A DNA stretch of 64,000 bases from CALLMM01 sp964429855 (GCA_964429855.1 CAYSDM010000007.1:37587-101586); one strand, 5' to 3'. Counted from the first letter of the stretch, positions 9,106-16,770 are shown. Notes: a model not told the origin generated them from the sequence alone. Numbers and translations are program-made.

Positions 9106-10052
9106 TGGGACAAGTCCTGAGCTTTCGCTACCTGCGCGAACTCGTCGTGGTGATACTCTTGCCGCTGACGTTTCTCATCAATGCCCGCCTGTCGCCCTAC
9201 TTCCTCGATCCCGCCTATCTTTTGAGCGACACCTCGCAGTATATGGAGGCAGGCGTCATTGCGCTCGCGCTCACATTCATTATCATCAGCGGCAACATAG
9301 ACCTGTCGGTCGCCTCGAATATGGCTCTCGTCGCCTGCGTCACGGCGTCACTGTATGCGCGGCTTGGAGCGCCGATCAGCGTGGCAATTCTGGTCGGGCT
9401 GCTGCTGGGAGGGCTGCTGGGACTGATAAACGGGCTGCTGATCGCCCACTTCAGGCTGCCCTCGCTGACCGTCACACTCGGAACCTTTGCGCTCTATCGC
9501 GGAATCGCGCAGACGCTTCTGGGCGACCAGTCCATCAGTTCGTTCCCGGAGTGGTTCGTCGGGATTGATTACCGGATGATCGGTCCGGTTCCGCTCCCGC
9601 TGCTAATCTTTCTGACGCTGGCGATCCTTTTTGCGCTGATCCTGCACCGCACGCTTGTCGGACGATGGATATATGCCCTGGGAGCCAATCCGACCGCCAG
9701 CCGTCTGAGCGGGATTCCGGTGAAGAACGCCACCATTACGCTGTTCGTCTTCTCCGGGTTCTGCGCGGGATTTGCCGGACTGATGATGGCTTCGCGCCTG
9801 AATGTGGCGCGTTACGATATGGCGCTGGGGCTGGAACTTGATGCGATCACGGCGGTGGTGCTGGGCGGAACCGATATCTTCGGAGGGCGCGGCACAATCT
9901 TTGGAACGGCGACCGCGCTTTTTCTGATCGGTATTCTTCGCAGCGGCATGGGACTGGCGAATATCAAGATTGAACAGCAGCTTGTGGTGATCGGCGCGCT
10001 GTTGATCGTTTCCATTGCCCTGCCGAACCTGTTCCAGCGTCGCAGGAGTTAG
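9105..10052 (+). CDS. second ribose/rhamnose-type (CUT2) ABC importer permease
   Basis: 315 residues from ATG 9105, sharing one base with the upstream stop. Same family as the preceding gene: LTFIIISGNIDLSVASNMAL in the third helix region and VLGGTDIFGGRGTIFGTATA near the end. Two different permeases in tandem with a RhaS-like binding protein is the arrangement of rhamnose (RhaP/RhaQ) and AI-2 (LsrC/LsrD) transporters, whereas ribose systems usually use one permease gene. The substrate is inferred from context only. Confidence 0.92.
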   Translation: MGQVLSFRYLRELVVVILLPLTFLINARLSPYFLDPAYLLSDTSQYMEAGVIALALTFIIISGNIDLSVASNMALVACVTASLYARLGAPISVAILVGLLLGGLLGLINGLLIAHFRLPSLTVTLGTFALYRGIAQTLLGDQSISSFPEWFVGIDYRMIGPVPLPLLIFLTLAILFALILHRTLVGRWIYALGANPTASRLSGIPVKNATITLFVFSGFCAGFAGLMMASRLNVARYDMALGLELDAITAVVLGGTDIFGGRGTIFGTATALFLIGILRSGMGLANIKIEQQLVVIGALLIVSIALPNLFQRRRS

Positions 10053-10115
10053 CGGCGCGGTGAAGAAATATGAGGGGTAATCTTCACCAACTACCCCCTC
10101 CGGGAGGAATCACCA

Positions 10116-11189
10116 ATGAGAAGACGATTGCCTGCGGCGCTGGCGCTGATGGGTCTGATGGCAATCTTTGCTTCGGGATGTAAACAGGAGAAGCCCTCGC
10201 CGCCGCCACCGGGCGCAAGCCCCGGAAGACCGTCGCCCACGACCGGCGGCTCTACTCCAACCACGCAGAAGTACCGGGTCGTCTATATTCCCAAGAATAC
10301 CGGCAATCCCTACTTCGACGACATCATCGCCGGCTTCAAGCAGGCATCGGGGGAACTGGGCTTTGAGTTCGATACGGTCGCTCCGGCTACGGCGGACGCC
10401 GCCTCGCAGATACCCTTCATCAAGCAGCAGATTCAGCGGGGCGTGAACGCCATTGCCATCTCGCCTAACAGCCCGGACGCGATCAAGCCTGCGCTGAAAG
10501 AGGCGATGGCGAAGGGGATTCAGGTGATCTGCGTGGATGCCGATATGCCCGGACACGAAGAGGGACGCACCGCCGCCGTGCTGCCAATGGACTTCGATGA
10601 GACCGGCAAGAGCCAGATTGAACTGATGGGCAGCCTGATCGGCTACAAAGGCGAGATCGCCATTCTCTCCGCCACCACCGACGCCCCCAATCAAAACTAC
10701 TGGATCAAGGGGATGCAGGAGACGCTGAAAGACCCGAAATATAAGGAGATGAAGCTGGTCGCCATCGTCTACGGCAACGACGATCCGCAGAAAAGCCTGA
10801 TTGAAGCCGAGAACCTGCTGACCCGCTTCCCGAATCTGCGCGGCATTATCGCCCCGACCACTGTCGGCGTGGCGGCGGCGGCGCAGGCGGTTGAGACGGC
10901 GAAAGCCTCCAATCGCGTCCAGGTGACGGGACTGGGAACGCCCAACCAGATGCGCCGCTTCATCCAGAACAACACGGTGCAGAAGTTCGCTCTCTGGAGT
11001 CCGAAGGATATGGGCTATCTCTCCGCCTATCTGATTGATGGGCTGGTGAAAGGGACGGTGAAACCGGCGCCGGGAGCCTCGTTCACGGCAGGGTCTCTCG
11101 GCGAACGCGCCTTCAAGGAGAAGAACGTGGTCATCACCGGACCGCCCGTGATCTTTGAGAAGAGCAACATAGACAAATACAACTTCTAA
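10116..11189 (+). CDS. sugar-binding lipoprotein of a CUT2 ABC importer (RhaS/LsrB-like)
   Basis: 357 residues from ATG 10116, behind GGGAGGAATCACCA. The signal peptide ends in a lipobox (ASGC, Cys22), so the protein is a lipid-anchored periplasmic receptor. A Pro/Ser/Thr linker (25-50) leads to a periplasmic-binding-protein fold: YRVVYIPKNTGNPYFDDIIA, GVNAIAISPNSPDAI, and a hinge near GIIAPTTVG. The C-terminal PPVIFEKSNIDKYNF closely resembles the end of rhamnose-binding RhaS proteins. With the two permeases this forms an importer lacking its ATPase. Rhamnose is the favoured substrate, supported by the rhamnonate-dehydratase-like enzyme at 25652-26812. AI-2 or another pentose/methylpentose is possible. 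Confidence 0.9.
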   Translation: MRRRLPAALALMGLMAIFASGCKQEKPSPPPPGASPGRPSPTTGGSTPTTQKYRVVYIPKNTGNPYFDDIIAGFKQASGELGFEFDTVAPATADAASQIPFIKQQIQRGVNAIAISPNSPDAIKPALKEAMAKGIQVICVDADMPGHEEGRTAAVLPMDFDETGKSQIELMGSLIGYKGEIAILSATTDAPNQNYWIKGMQETLKDPKYKEMKLVAIVYGNDDPQKSLIEAENLLTRFPNLRGIIAPTTVGVAAAAQAVETAKASNRVQVTGLGTPNQMRRFIQNNTVQKFALWSPKDMGYLSAYLIDGLVKGTVKPAPGASFTAGSLGERAFKEKNVVITGPPVIFEKSNIDKYNF

Positions 11190-11220
11190 CGGCAGTCTGT
11201 CGCTAAGGGAGCAACATGAA

Positions 11221-11252
11221 AGGGGATCGGAGCGATGCGGCTCCGATCCCCT
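11221..11252. terminator. strong hairpin between convergent genes (sugar-binding protein and rpsR)
   Basis: AGGGGATCGGAGC (11221-11233) and GCTCCGATCCCCT (11240-11252) form a perfect 13-bp stem with a 6-base loop. It lies between two converging genes and could end transcription from both sides, although no long T-run is present. Confidence 0.75.
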
Positions 11253-11278
11253 CTGTCTACTGTCTGCGTCAGGTCGCG

Positions 11279-11530
11279 CTACTCGGAAACAAACGGCAGT
11301 AGAGCGATATGACGCGCGCGCTTGATGGCGTCCGTCAGAATCCGCTGATGTCCGGCGCAGGTTCCGCTGGAACGGCGCGGGACGATCTTGCCGCGCTCGG
11401 TAACGAACTTGCGCAGCTTGGAGAACGCCTTGTAGTCAATGCTGGTGGCTTTCTCCACGCAGAAGGTACATACCTTGCGGCGCGGCTTCTTATATTTTCC
11501 GGGCGCGCGTTTGCGCACAGGAGCAGGCAT
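11279..11530 (-). CDS. rpsR: 30S ribosomal protein bS18
   Basis: 83 residues from ATG at 11530, with AAAGGA upstream. The bS18 pattern is complete: VCTFCVEKATSIDYKAFSKLR, then IVPRRSSGTCAGHQRILTDA, then IKRARHIALLPFV. bS18 binds bS6 and 16S rRNA in the small-subunit platform. Cys/Cys/Cys/His of a zinc-binding (C+) version are present. It is the last gene of the rpsF-ssb-rpsR operon, 12 bases after ssb. Confidence 0.97.
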   Translation of the reverse strand: MPAPVRKRAPGKYKKPRRKVCTFCVEKATSIDYKAFSKLRKFVTERGKIVPRRSSGTCAGHQRILTDAIKRARHIALLPFVSE

Positions 11531-11542
11531 AGCTATTCCTTT

Positions 11543-12040
11543 CTAGTCGTCAGCGAACGGGTCGGTGTCATCCAGATCATCCACCGGAGCCGGAGCGGGT
11601 TTGCGGCTGGATGCCGGAGCGGGCGCGTTTCCCACAGCGCGAGACGCGGCAGGAGCCGGGCTTGCGGTCGCTCGCGGCGCGCTATACCCCTCTTCTGCAG
11701 GCGCTCCCTCTCCCTCTTTCGGGCGATCCAATCCATTGACATTGTCGGCGACCACTTCGGTCGCGTAGCGCTTTGTGCCGTCCGGCGCATCCCAGGAGCG
11801 AATCTGCAGACGCCCCTCGACCGCCACCAGACGCCCCTTCCGCAGATAGTTCGCGGCGAACTCGGCGGTGCGTCTCCAGGCGACGATGCTGATGAAGTCG
11901 GTCTCTTTTTCGCCGGTCTCCGGGTCCTTGACGGGACGATCCACGGCAATGCGAAACTTGGTGAGAGCGACCCCGCTGGGAGTGTACTGCGTCTCCGGGT
12001 CGGCGGTCAAACGTCCGATCAAAACGATACGGTTCAACAT
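11543..12040 (-). CDS. ssb: single-stranded DNA-binding protein
   Basis: 165 residues from ATG at 12040, with CAGGGAGGAAAA upstream. Residues 1-110 form an OB-fold: MLNRIVLIGRLTADPETQYT, then DFISIVAWRRTAEFAANYL and KGRLVAVEGRLQIRSW. The Ala/Pro/Ser-rich tail (115-150) ends in an acidic tip (DDLDDTDPFADD), a variant of the usual DDDIPF that recruits repair and replication proteins; here two extra Asp and an Ala follow the Pro-Phe. Middle gene of the ribosomal operon. Confidence 0.96.
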   Translation of the reverse strand: MLNRIVLIGRLTADPETQYTPSGVALTKFRIAVDRPVKDPETGEKETDFISIVAWRRTAEFAANYLRKGRLVAVEGRLQIRSWDAPDGTKRYATEVVADNVNGLDRPKEGEGAPAEEGYSAPRATASPAPAASRAVGNAPAPASSRKPAPAPVDDLDDTDPFADD

Positions 12041-12137
12041 GGTTTTTTCCTCCCTGATGTCCGCCCTTCGGCGGACAACGGTCCTCAAAGAATATGATCT
12101 ATAAGCGGCGCTCGGTGTCGCCGCATCCTAAAAAGCG

Positions 12138-12440
12138 CTACTCTTCGTCTTCGTTCTGGCGGACGATAATGTGGCGCAGGACATCATCGCTGATTCGGAA
12201 GAGGCGATCCAGTTCTCTGGGAACCTCCGTTCCTCCCTCGAAATTCATCAGGATGTAGTAGCCTTCGCGGCGGCCCTTGATCTCATAGGCAAGGCGGCGT
12301 CTGCCCTGCTCCCACTTACCGGTCTCTCCGACAACGCCTCCGCTGTCTGTAACGACTTTCTTGTACCTCTCCATGATCGCGGTATACTGCTCTTCGGTCA
12401 GTTCCGGATCCACGATATAGATCGCTTCATAGTGTCGCAC
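12138..12440 (-). CDS. rpsF: 30S ribosomal protein bS6
   Basis: 100 residues from a GTG start at 12440; GGGAGG lies about 15 bases upstream. The bS6 pattern is clear: MRHYEAIYIVDPELTEEQ, then WEQGRRRLAYEIKGRREGYY and a final acidic tail. First gene of rpsF-ssb-rpsR. In many bacteria the bS6-bS18 complex binds the rpsF leader to limit its own synthesis; a folded leader is present here. Confidence 0.97.
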   Translation of the reverse strand: MRHYEAIYIVDPELTEEQYTAIMERYKKVVTDSGGVVGETGKWEQGRRRLAYEIKGRREGYYILMNFEGGTEVPRELDRLFRISDDVLRHIIVRQNEDEE

Positions 12441-12469
12441 GGTCGTATAGATACCTCCCTCGGTCTGAT

Positions 12470-12523
12470 GGTTCCGGTCTCTCCCGGAACAGGAAGTGAT
12501 CGGGCATTGCCCGTCGGGGATAG
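12470..12523 (-). promoter_or_regulatory. structured rpsF mRNA leader, possible bS6:bS18 autoregulatory site
   Basis: Between the promoter and rpsF the minus-strand transcript can form GTTCCGG/CCGGAAC (12470-12489) and CGGGC/GCCCG (12510-12523 region). Known rpsF leaders bind the bS6:bS18 complex at a CCG element near a hairpin. CCG trinucleotides occur here, but I cannot confirm the exact motif. Confidence 0.35.
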
Positions 12524-12550
12524 CAGAGCGTCCCCCTTTTGAACCGCGTT

Positions 12551-12579
12551 AGTATACCACTCGCTCCGGGCTTTTACAA
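12551..12579 (-). promoter_or_regulatory. promoter of the rpsF-ssb-rpsR operon
   Basis: On the minus strand TTGTAA (12574-12579) and TATACT (12551-12556) are 17 bases apart. This puts transcription about 105 bases upstream of rpsF. Confidence 0.75.
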
Positions 12580-12724
12580 GCGGAAAACTTTTTTTCAATG
12601 ATTTCATTCGCGGGCTGCCCGGCAAGAAATCTGCCTTTTCTGTCTCTCTGTAGAATTGATGCTGGTAGATCGTCAAAGTAGAAGGGTTGCATCGCCTGGC
12701 TGCTCTGTTGAGCGCAGCCAAACA

Positions 12725-12783
12725 CTGTCCTGTCGAGCGCAGCGAGACATCTTAAGATTCTTCGCTTTCGCTCAGAATGACAG
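12725..12783. repeat. imperfect palindromic intergenic repeat (REP-like)
   Basis: A 59-base imperfect inverted repeat bounded by CTGTC and GACAG, with a perfect ATCTTAAGAT centre (12749-12758). The arms contain GAGCGCAGCGAG and CTTCGCTTTCGCTC. The half CATTCTGAGCGAAAGCGAAG resembles a dispersed palindrome seen between genes in many draft bacterial genomes. Only one copy occurs in this window. The surrounding 12580-12860 region holds no gene I can support. Confidence 0.55.
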
Positions 12784-12828
12784 CCATCCCAACTATCCTG
12801 ACGTCGTACTAGCAGGAAGCGGTTCTTC

Positions 12829-12859
12829 CCGCGCTGATTCGGCGTAACGCGGTTTTTTT
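12829..12859 (+). terminator. short hairpin with a T7 tail
   Basis: CCGCG (12829-12833) pairs with CGCGG (12848-12852), followed by seven T. It would insulate the aspartokinase promoter just downstream. The stem is short. Confidence 0.4.
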
Positions 12860-12866
12860 GGTCGTG

Positions 12867-12896
12867 TTGACTTGCTAAATAACCGTTGGGTATACT
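12867..12896 (+). promoter_or_regulatory. promoter of the ACT-protein/aspartokinase genes
   Basis: TTGACT (12867-12872) and TATACT (12891-12896) are separated by 18 bases, about 18 bases before the first possible start codon at 12921. Confidence 0.75.
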
Positions 12897-12920
12897 GATT
12901 GCGAAATATTACACAGACTC

Positions 12921-13433
12921 ATGTATGCCGGGGAAATGAACCAGGAAACCGCCACAAAACATGTCTCGTTTGAGCGCGAGCGCGGCGTCTACGCCGTGGA
13001 GGTGACGCCCGACGTTGCCCATATCGCTGTGCATGTGCACGCCGAGCAGGAACGCGCGGAGGACATTCTGCGGGTCTTTCGGACGCTGGCGTCCGCCTCC
13101 ATCCCCATCTTCCTGATCAAACTGCATCGCGCCGCCGTCTCTTTCGCCCTGAACGCACAACAGCTTTCCGAAGCCGAGAGATGCCTGAAAGCGGCGCAGT
13201 TCGCCTACTCCGTTCGCCCCGATCTGGCTGTCGTTTCGGTGATCGCCAGCAGTATGCGCGACCTGACCGGCGTGATGGTAACCATTGCCGACGCGCTGCA
13301 GGAGGCGAAGGCGCTGATGTACGGCGTCGGCGACGCGCACAACTCGGTGCAGTGCCTGATAGATGGCGAGCGCGTGGAAGCCGCCGTCTCCAGCCTGAAG
13401 CGGACCTTTGCACTGGAGGAGGCGAATGAGTAG
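12921..13433 (+). CDS. free-standing double-ACT-domain protein coupled to aspartokinase
   Basis: 170 residues from ATG 12921 (or 165 from ATG 12936; no strong ribosome site separates them). Two ACT-like halves can be read. Residues 22-90 include IFLIKLHRAAVSFALN. Residues 98-165 include VVSVIASSMRDLTGVMVTIA and NSVQCLIDG. Both halves resemble the two C-terminal ACT domains of the aspartokinase encoded next (IFLVSFSPTALSFAV; LVSVVAGNHREVPGVILAI). There is no kinase domain. It overlaps the aspartokinase start by 8 bases. A regulatory partner for the kinase, sensing an amino acid such as lysine or threonine, is inferred. Confidence 0.75.
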   Translation: MYAGEMNQETATKHVSFERERGVYAVEVTPDVAHIAVHVHAEQERAEDILRVFRTLASASIPIFLIKLHRAAVSFALNAQQLSEAERCLKAAQFAYSVRPDLAVVSVIASSMRDLTGVMVTIADALQEAKALMYGVGDAHNSVQCLIDGERVEAAVSSLKRTFALEEANE

Positions 13434-14805
13434 GATTCTGGTTCAAAAGTTCGGAGGAACCTCGGTAGACCGCGACACGCATCGCAAGATGGCGGCGCGA
13501 AAGGTGATCGCCGCGCGAGAAGCGGGGTTCGAACCGGTGGTGGTGGTCTCCGCTATCGGACGCGCTGGCGCGCCCTACGCCACCGATACGCTGGTGCAAG
13601 AACTGAAAAAGATTGATCCGACCACGCCGCCCCATCCCCGCGAGATGGATATGATGATGGCGTGCGGCGAGATCATCTCCACCGCCGTCATGGCGGTCAC
13701 CCTCCAGTCTATGGGCTGTCCCGCCATCGCGCTTTCCGGCGGACAGGCGGGCATCATCACCGACGGCATCTTTGGCAATGCGCGCATTCTCAGCATCCAT
13801 CCCCACTCCATCCTCAAGGCGCTGGAGCGCGGACAGACTCCGGTCGTGTGCGGCTTTCAGGGAGTGACCACCATCACAGAGGAGAGCGAACACGGCAGCA
13901 TCACCACGCTGGGACGCGGCGGCAGCGACACCACCGCCTCCGCGCTCGGAGCCGCCCTGAACGCCTGCGCGGTGGAGATATACACCGATGTGGACGGCGT
14001 GAAGACGGCAGACCCGGATATGGTTCCTGAAGCCCGCACGCTGAAAGAGTGCACCTACGCCGAGATCGCGGAGATGGCGCACCTGGGCGCCAAGATCGTG
14101 CATCCTCGCGCCGCCGAGATCGCGATGGACTACGGCATTCCGCTGTGGGTGAAATCCACCTTCAGCGATCATCCCGGAACCCGCATCGTGGGCGATGCCG
14201 AGGTCTCGGAGGAGACGCGAAAGCGGATCACAGGCATCTCCCATACCGGCAAACTGGCGTTTATCCGGCTGGAGATCGAAAACGAAGCGCATAAGCCCAT
14301 CGTTCAGCAGGAGGTCTACCGGCTAATGGCGCGCGCCGGGATCAGCATCTTCCTGGTCAGCTTTAGCCCGACGGCGCTCTCCTTCGCCGTATCGCGCGAT
14401 GTCTATCCGATTGCGCGTGATCTGCTGGACGGGATGGTTGTGCCGGTCGCGACGAATCCCGATTCGCGTCCCTACAGTCATTTCTATATCTTTAAGTTTT
14501 CGGAAGGTCTGGATCTGGCTTATCGGAACCAGCGTCCCCTGCTCCATTCGGTTGAAGAGTTTATCGAGGTGGTGGACGTGCCCGGAACCGCGTTTGAATA
14601 TGGTACACTGGTCTCCGTAGTGGCGGGAAATCATCGCGAGGTTCCTGGCGTGATTCTGGCGATCTATGAGACGCTGACCAACGCGGGCATCGCCATCCAT
14701 CAGGTCGCCGACTCCGAAATGTCGGTCTCCTGCCTGCTGCCGGAAAATGAGGCGGACCGCGCCGTGCGCCTGCTGCATGAGCGGTTCGGGCTGAGCGGAT
14801 CGTAG
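13426..14805 (+). CDS. lysC: aspartokinase
   Basis: 459 residues from ATG 13426, with GGAGGAGG just upstream and the stop of the ACT protein inside the first codons (ATGAGTAG). It phosphorylates aspartate, the first step to lysine, threonine and methionine. The kinase domain has LVQKFGGTSVD (residues 4-14), TLGRGGSDTTASALGAAL and EIYTDVDGVKTADPD. Two ACT domains follow (about 275-455) for feedback control. It is monofunctional, with no homoserine dehydrogenase. The symbol is by family; thrA-type and lysC-type cannot be separated by eye. The next gene begins the ATP synthase cluster 24 bases later. Confidence 0.95.
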   Translation: MSRILVQKFGGTSVDRDTHRKMAARKVIAAREAGFEPVVVVSAIGRAGAPYATDTLVQELKKIDPTTPPHPREMDMMMACGEIISTAVMAVTLQSMGCPAIALSGGQAGIITDGIFGNARILSIHPHSILKALERGQTPVVCGFQGVTTITEESEHGSITTLGRGGSDTTASALGAALNACAVEIYTDVDGVKTADPDMVPEARTLKECTYAEIAEMAHLGAKIVHPRAAEIAMDYGIPLWVKSTFSDHPGTRIVGDAEVSEETRKRITGISHTGKLAFIRLEIENEAHKPIVQQEVYRLMARAGISIFLVSFSPTALSFAVSRDVYPIARDLLDGMVVPVATNPDSRPYSHFYIFKFSEGLDLAYRNQRPLLHSVEEFIEVVDVPGTAFEYGTLVSVVAGNHREVPGVILAIYETLTNAGIAIHQVADSEMSVSCLLPENEADRAVRLLHERFGLSGS

Positions 14806-14829
14806 CTCCGCCCCCGCGGAGATCAGACG

Positions 14830-15174
14830 ATGTCGGAAGAGAAAGAGAGTCGCGAAGAGAGCGCAGGAGAGAATACTCCCCTGCCCGAAACGCCGCCCTT
14901 GCCGGAGCTTCCGGAGGTTCCGCAGTACCGTCCAAACCTCCCGCCGCCCGAGAGGCGGAAGCTGAGCGAAAAGGAGATTCTCTATCAGCGCATGGGAATG
15001 GCCTACATTATTCCTGCCACTCTCATTGTGCCGATAGTACTGTTGACACTGTTGGGAGCGTGGCTGGATACGCGGCTGGGCAAGTCGCCGATCTTTACGC
15101 TGCTTGGCGCCGTTTTGGGATTTGCCGCCGGCGTTCTCAACATGATGCGGATTATCAACAAGCTGGACAGGTAA
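14830..15174 (+). CDS. AtpZ/AtpI-like ATP synthase accessory membrane protein
   Basis: 114 residues from ATG 14830. A proline- and glutamate-rich cytosolic head (1-55) leads to two helices: MAYIIPATLIVPIVLLTLLG, then PIFTLLGAVLGFAAGVLNMM. The Gly-x-x-LD loop (GAWLDTRLGKSP) and end MMRIINKL match the AtpZ (ATPase_gene1) family, usually the first gene of atp operons and linked to c-ring assembly or ion transport. Its place before atpI and atpB supports this. Confidence 0.8.
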   Translation: MSEEKESREESAGENTPLPETPPLPELPEVPQYRPNLPPPERRKLSEKEILYQRMGMAYIIPATLIVPIVLLTLLGAWLDTRLGKSPIFTLLGAVLGFAAGVLNMMRIINKLDR

Positions 15175-15190
15175 AACAAAAGAGAATACA

Positions 15191-15577
15191 ATGACAGACG
15201 AGAAGTTACCATACCGATCCGTGCGAACCACCTTCTGGGTCGCCGCCTGGTTTGCGCTGATCTTCGGACTGCGCGGACAGGCGAATATATCCGTCGGGCT
15301 GGCGGTCGGCGCGCTGCTGGGGATGTTCAGTCTCTGGAGCCTTGCCTGGGCCGTGCCGCGTCTGGTTTCGCCGGAGAAAGCCGGAGCAAAGTTCTGGCTG
15401 GCGGCGCTGCTTCTACTGAAGCTGCCGCTCTATGCCATCGTGCTGCATCTGGCGATCACCATCTCCGTCCATCCCCTGGCGCTGTTTGCCGGGATCGCGC
15501 TGACCCCGCTGGTGATCTTTCTGAAGGTGGTCAGCGGACAGATGTTTCAGAAATCCAACACGCCGGTCGGAGGGTAA
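15191..15577 (+). CDS. atpI: ATP synthase protein I-like membrane protein
   Basis: 128 residues from ATG 15191 with four predicted membrane helices and few charges. The layout (SVGLAVGALLGMFSLWSLAW; FWLAALLLLKLPLYAIVL) is that of the ATP synthase I chain family, which helps assemble the c-ring. Sequence similarity is weak, so the call relies mainly on position between AtpZ-like and subunit a. It ends 3 bases before atpB. Confidence 0.65.
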   Translation: MTDEKLPYRSVRTTFWVAAWFALIFGLRGQANISVGLAVGALLGMFSLWSLAWAVPRLVSPEKAGAKFWLAALLLLKLPLYAIVLHLAITISVHPLALFAGIALTPLVIFLKVVSGQMFQKSNTPVGG

Positions 15578-15580
15578 TGG

Positions 15581-16432
15581 ATGCCTCAGCCACAGGATCG
15601 TCTCCAGATCGCTCAGGGCGATAACGGTCATACAACCGAACCGGGACAACATGCGACGGGCGAACAGCCCCATGCCACCGCCGAACACGGGGGTAAAGAG
15701 CACGGTCACAAGATCGGCGAGGTTCCCCCGCCCGGTCTTCTGTTCACCAACGGCATCGTCGTCGCCCTGATAATGCTCGCCTTTGGCATCGCCGCCACCC
15801 GAAAGCTGGCAGCCGTGCCGCGCGGCGTTTTTCAGAACTTCGGAGAGTTTCTGGTCGAGACATTCGTTAACTTCACGCGCGGCGTTATCGGACCGGGAGG
15901 AGAGAAGTACGCGCCTTTAGCCGGCACGCTCTTCTTCTTCATTTACCTGAGCAATATCATCGGGCTGATTCCCGGCTTCCATGCGCCGACGGCGAACATC
16001 AGCACCACGCTGGCGCTGGGTCTGATCGTCTTCGTCTATGTACAGTATGTGGGCATCAAGAGCCGGGGCATCGTGGGCTATATCAAGCACTACATGGGAC
16101 CGATGCCCGCGCTGGCTCCCCTGATTATGCCGGTGGAGATCATCGGGGAACTGGTGCGCCCGTTTACGCTGGCGATGCGTCTTTTCGGCAACATCTTCGG
16201 CGAAGACACGGTTATTATCGTGCTGGCGTCGCTGGGCGTTCTGCTGCTGCCTGCGTTTCCGATCATCCCGCCGCAGTTCCCGATTCTGATGATCGCGATG
16301 ATTACGACCTTTGTGCAGGCGCTTGTGTTCACGCTGCTGACCTGTATCTATATCTCGCTGCAGTCGCATCACGATGACGATCACGCCGAACATGAGCACG
16401 GCGCAGAACACGCGCCCGCGCATGGTCACTGA
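15581..16432 (+). CDS. atpB: F-type ATP synthase subunit a, with histidine-rich ends
   Basis: 283 residues from ATG 15581. This membrane subunit carries ions to and from the c-ring. Key signature: FTLAMRLFGNIFGEDTVIIV, with the essential stator Arg in AMRLFGN. FFFIYLSNIIGLIPGFHAPT and FVQALVFTLLTCIYISLQ are the conserved helix 2 and last helix. Both ends are unusual: the N-terminus has many His (HATAEHGGKEHGHKIG) and the C-terminus ends HHDDDHAEHEHGAEHAPAHG. Such tails may bind metal ions or buffer protons; no function is shown. Confidence 0.95.
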   Translation: MPQPQDRLQIAQGDNGHTTEPGQHATGEQPHATAEHGGKEHGHKIGEVPPPGLLFTNGIVVALIMLAFGIAATRKLAAVPRGVFQNFGEFLVETFVNFTRGVIGPGGEKYAPLAGTLFFFIYLSNIIGLIPGFHAPTANISTTLALGLIVFVYVQYVGIKSRGIVGYIKHYMGPMPALAPLIMPVEIIGELVRPFTLAMRLFGNIFGEDTVIIVLASLGVLLLPAFPIIPPQFPILMIAMITTFVQALVFTLLTCIYISLQSHHDDDHAEHEHGAEHAPAHGH

Positions 16433-16491
16433 TCGCGGCGAACACGCTATACCATAAAAACTGTCTGACACCGTAAGAAAGGAATGTGACA

Positions 16492-16770
16492 ATGCTCTAT
16501 CTTGGACTTCTGGCGCTGGCGGTCGGTATCGGACTCCCGGTTGCCGTTATCGGCGGCGCGCTGGCGCAGGGACGCGCCGCTTCGGCGGCGCTGGAAGGCA
16601 TGGCGCGACAGCCGGAGGCAATCGGCAAGATTCAGACGGCGATGATCCTGGGTCTCGCCTTCATCGAGTCCCTGGTCATCTTTACCTTCGTCTTCCTCTT
16701 CCTGATGAGTAACCGCCTGCCCGCCGACATGGCTGCGCTGGAGAAGCTGATCACTGCAGGATTGAAGTAA
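16492..16770 (+). CDS. atpE: F-type ATP synthase subunit c
   Basis: 92 residues from ATG 16492, with AAGAAAGGAATG upstream; a GTG at 16486 is too close to that site. The hairpin has helix 1 (3-24), the polar loop ARQPEA (38-43) and helix 2 with the ion-binding Glu59 in GLAFIESLVIF. Gln26 (ALAQGRA) and Glu59 are 33 residues apart, and Ser60 follows Glu59. This is the spacing and identity of Gln32/Glu65/Ser66 in sodium-type c-subunits such as Ilyobacter; the usual Tyr70 is Phe64 here. Sodium coupling is therefore possible but not certain. Confidence 0.95.
   Translation: MLYLGLLALAVGIGLPVAVIGGALAQGRAASAALEGMARQPEAIGKIQTAMILGLAFIESLVIFTFVFLFLMSNRLPADMAALEKLITAGLK

Noticed and set aside
14808..14820. 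CTCCGC/GCGGAG hairpin between aspartokinase and the ATP synthase genes as a terminator
   Set aside because: It has no T-run, and its right arm includes the ribosome site of the next gene, so continued transcription or a mild translation effect is more likely.
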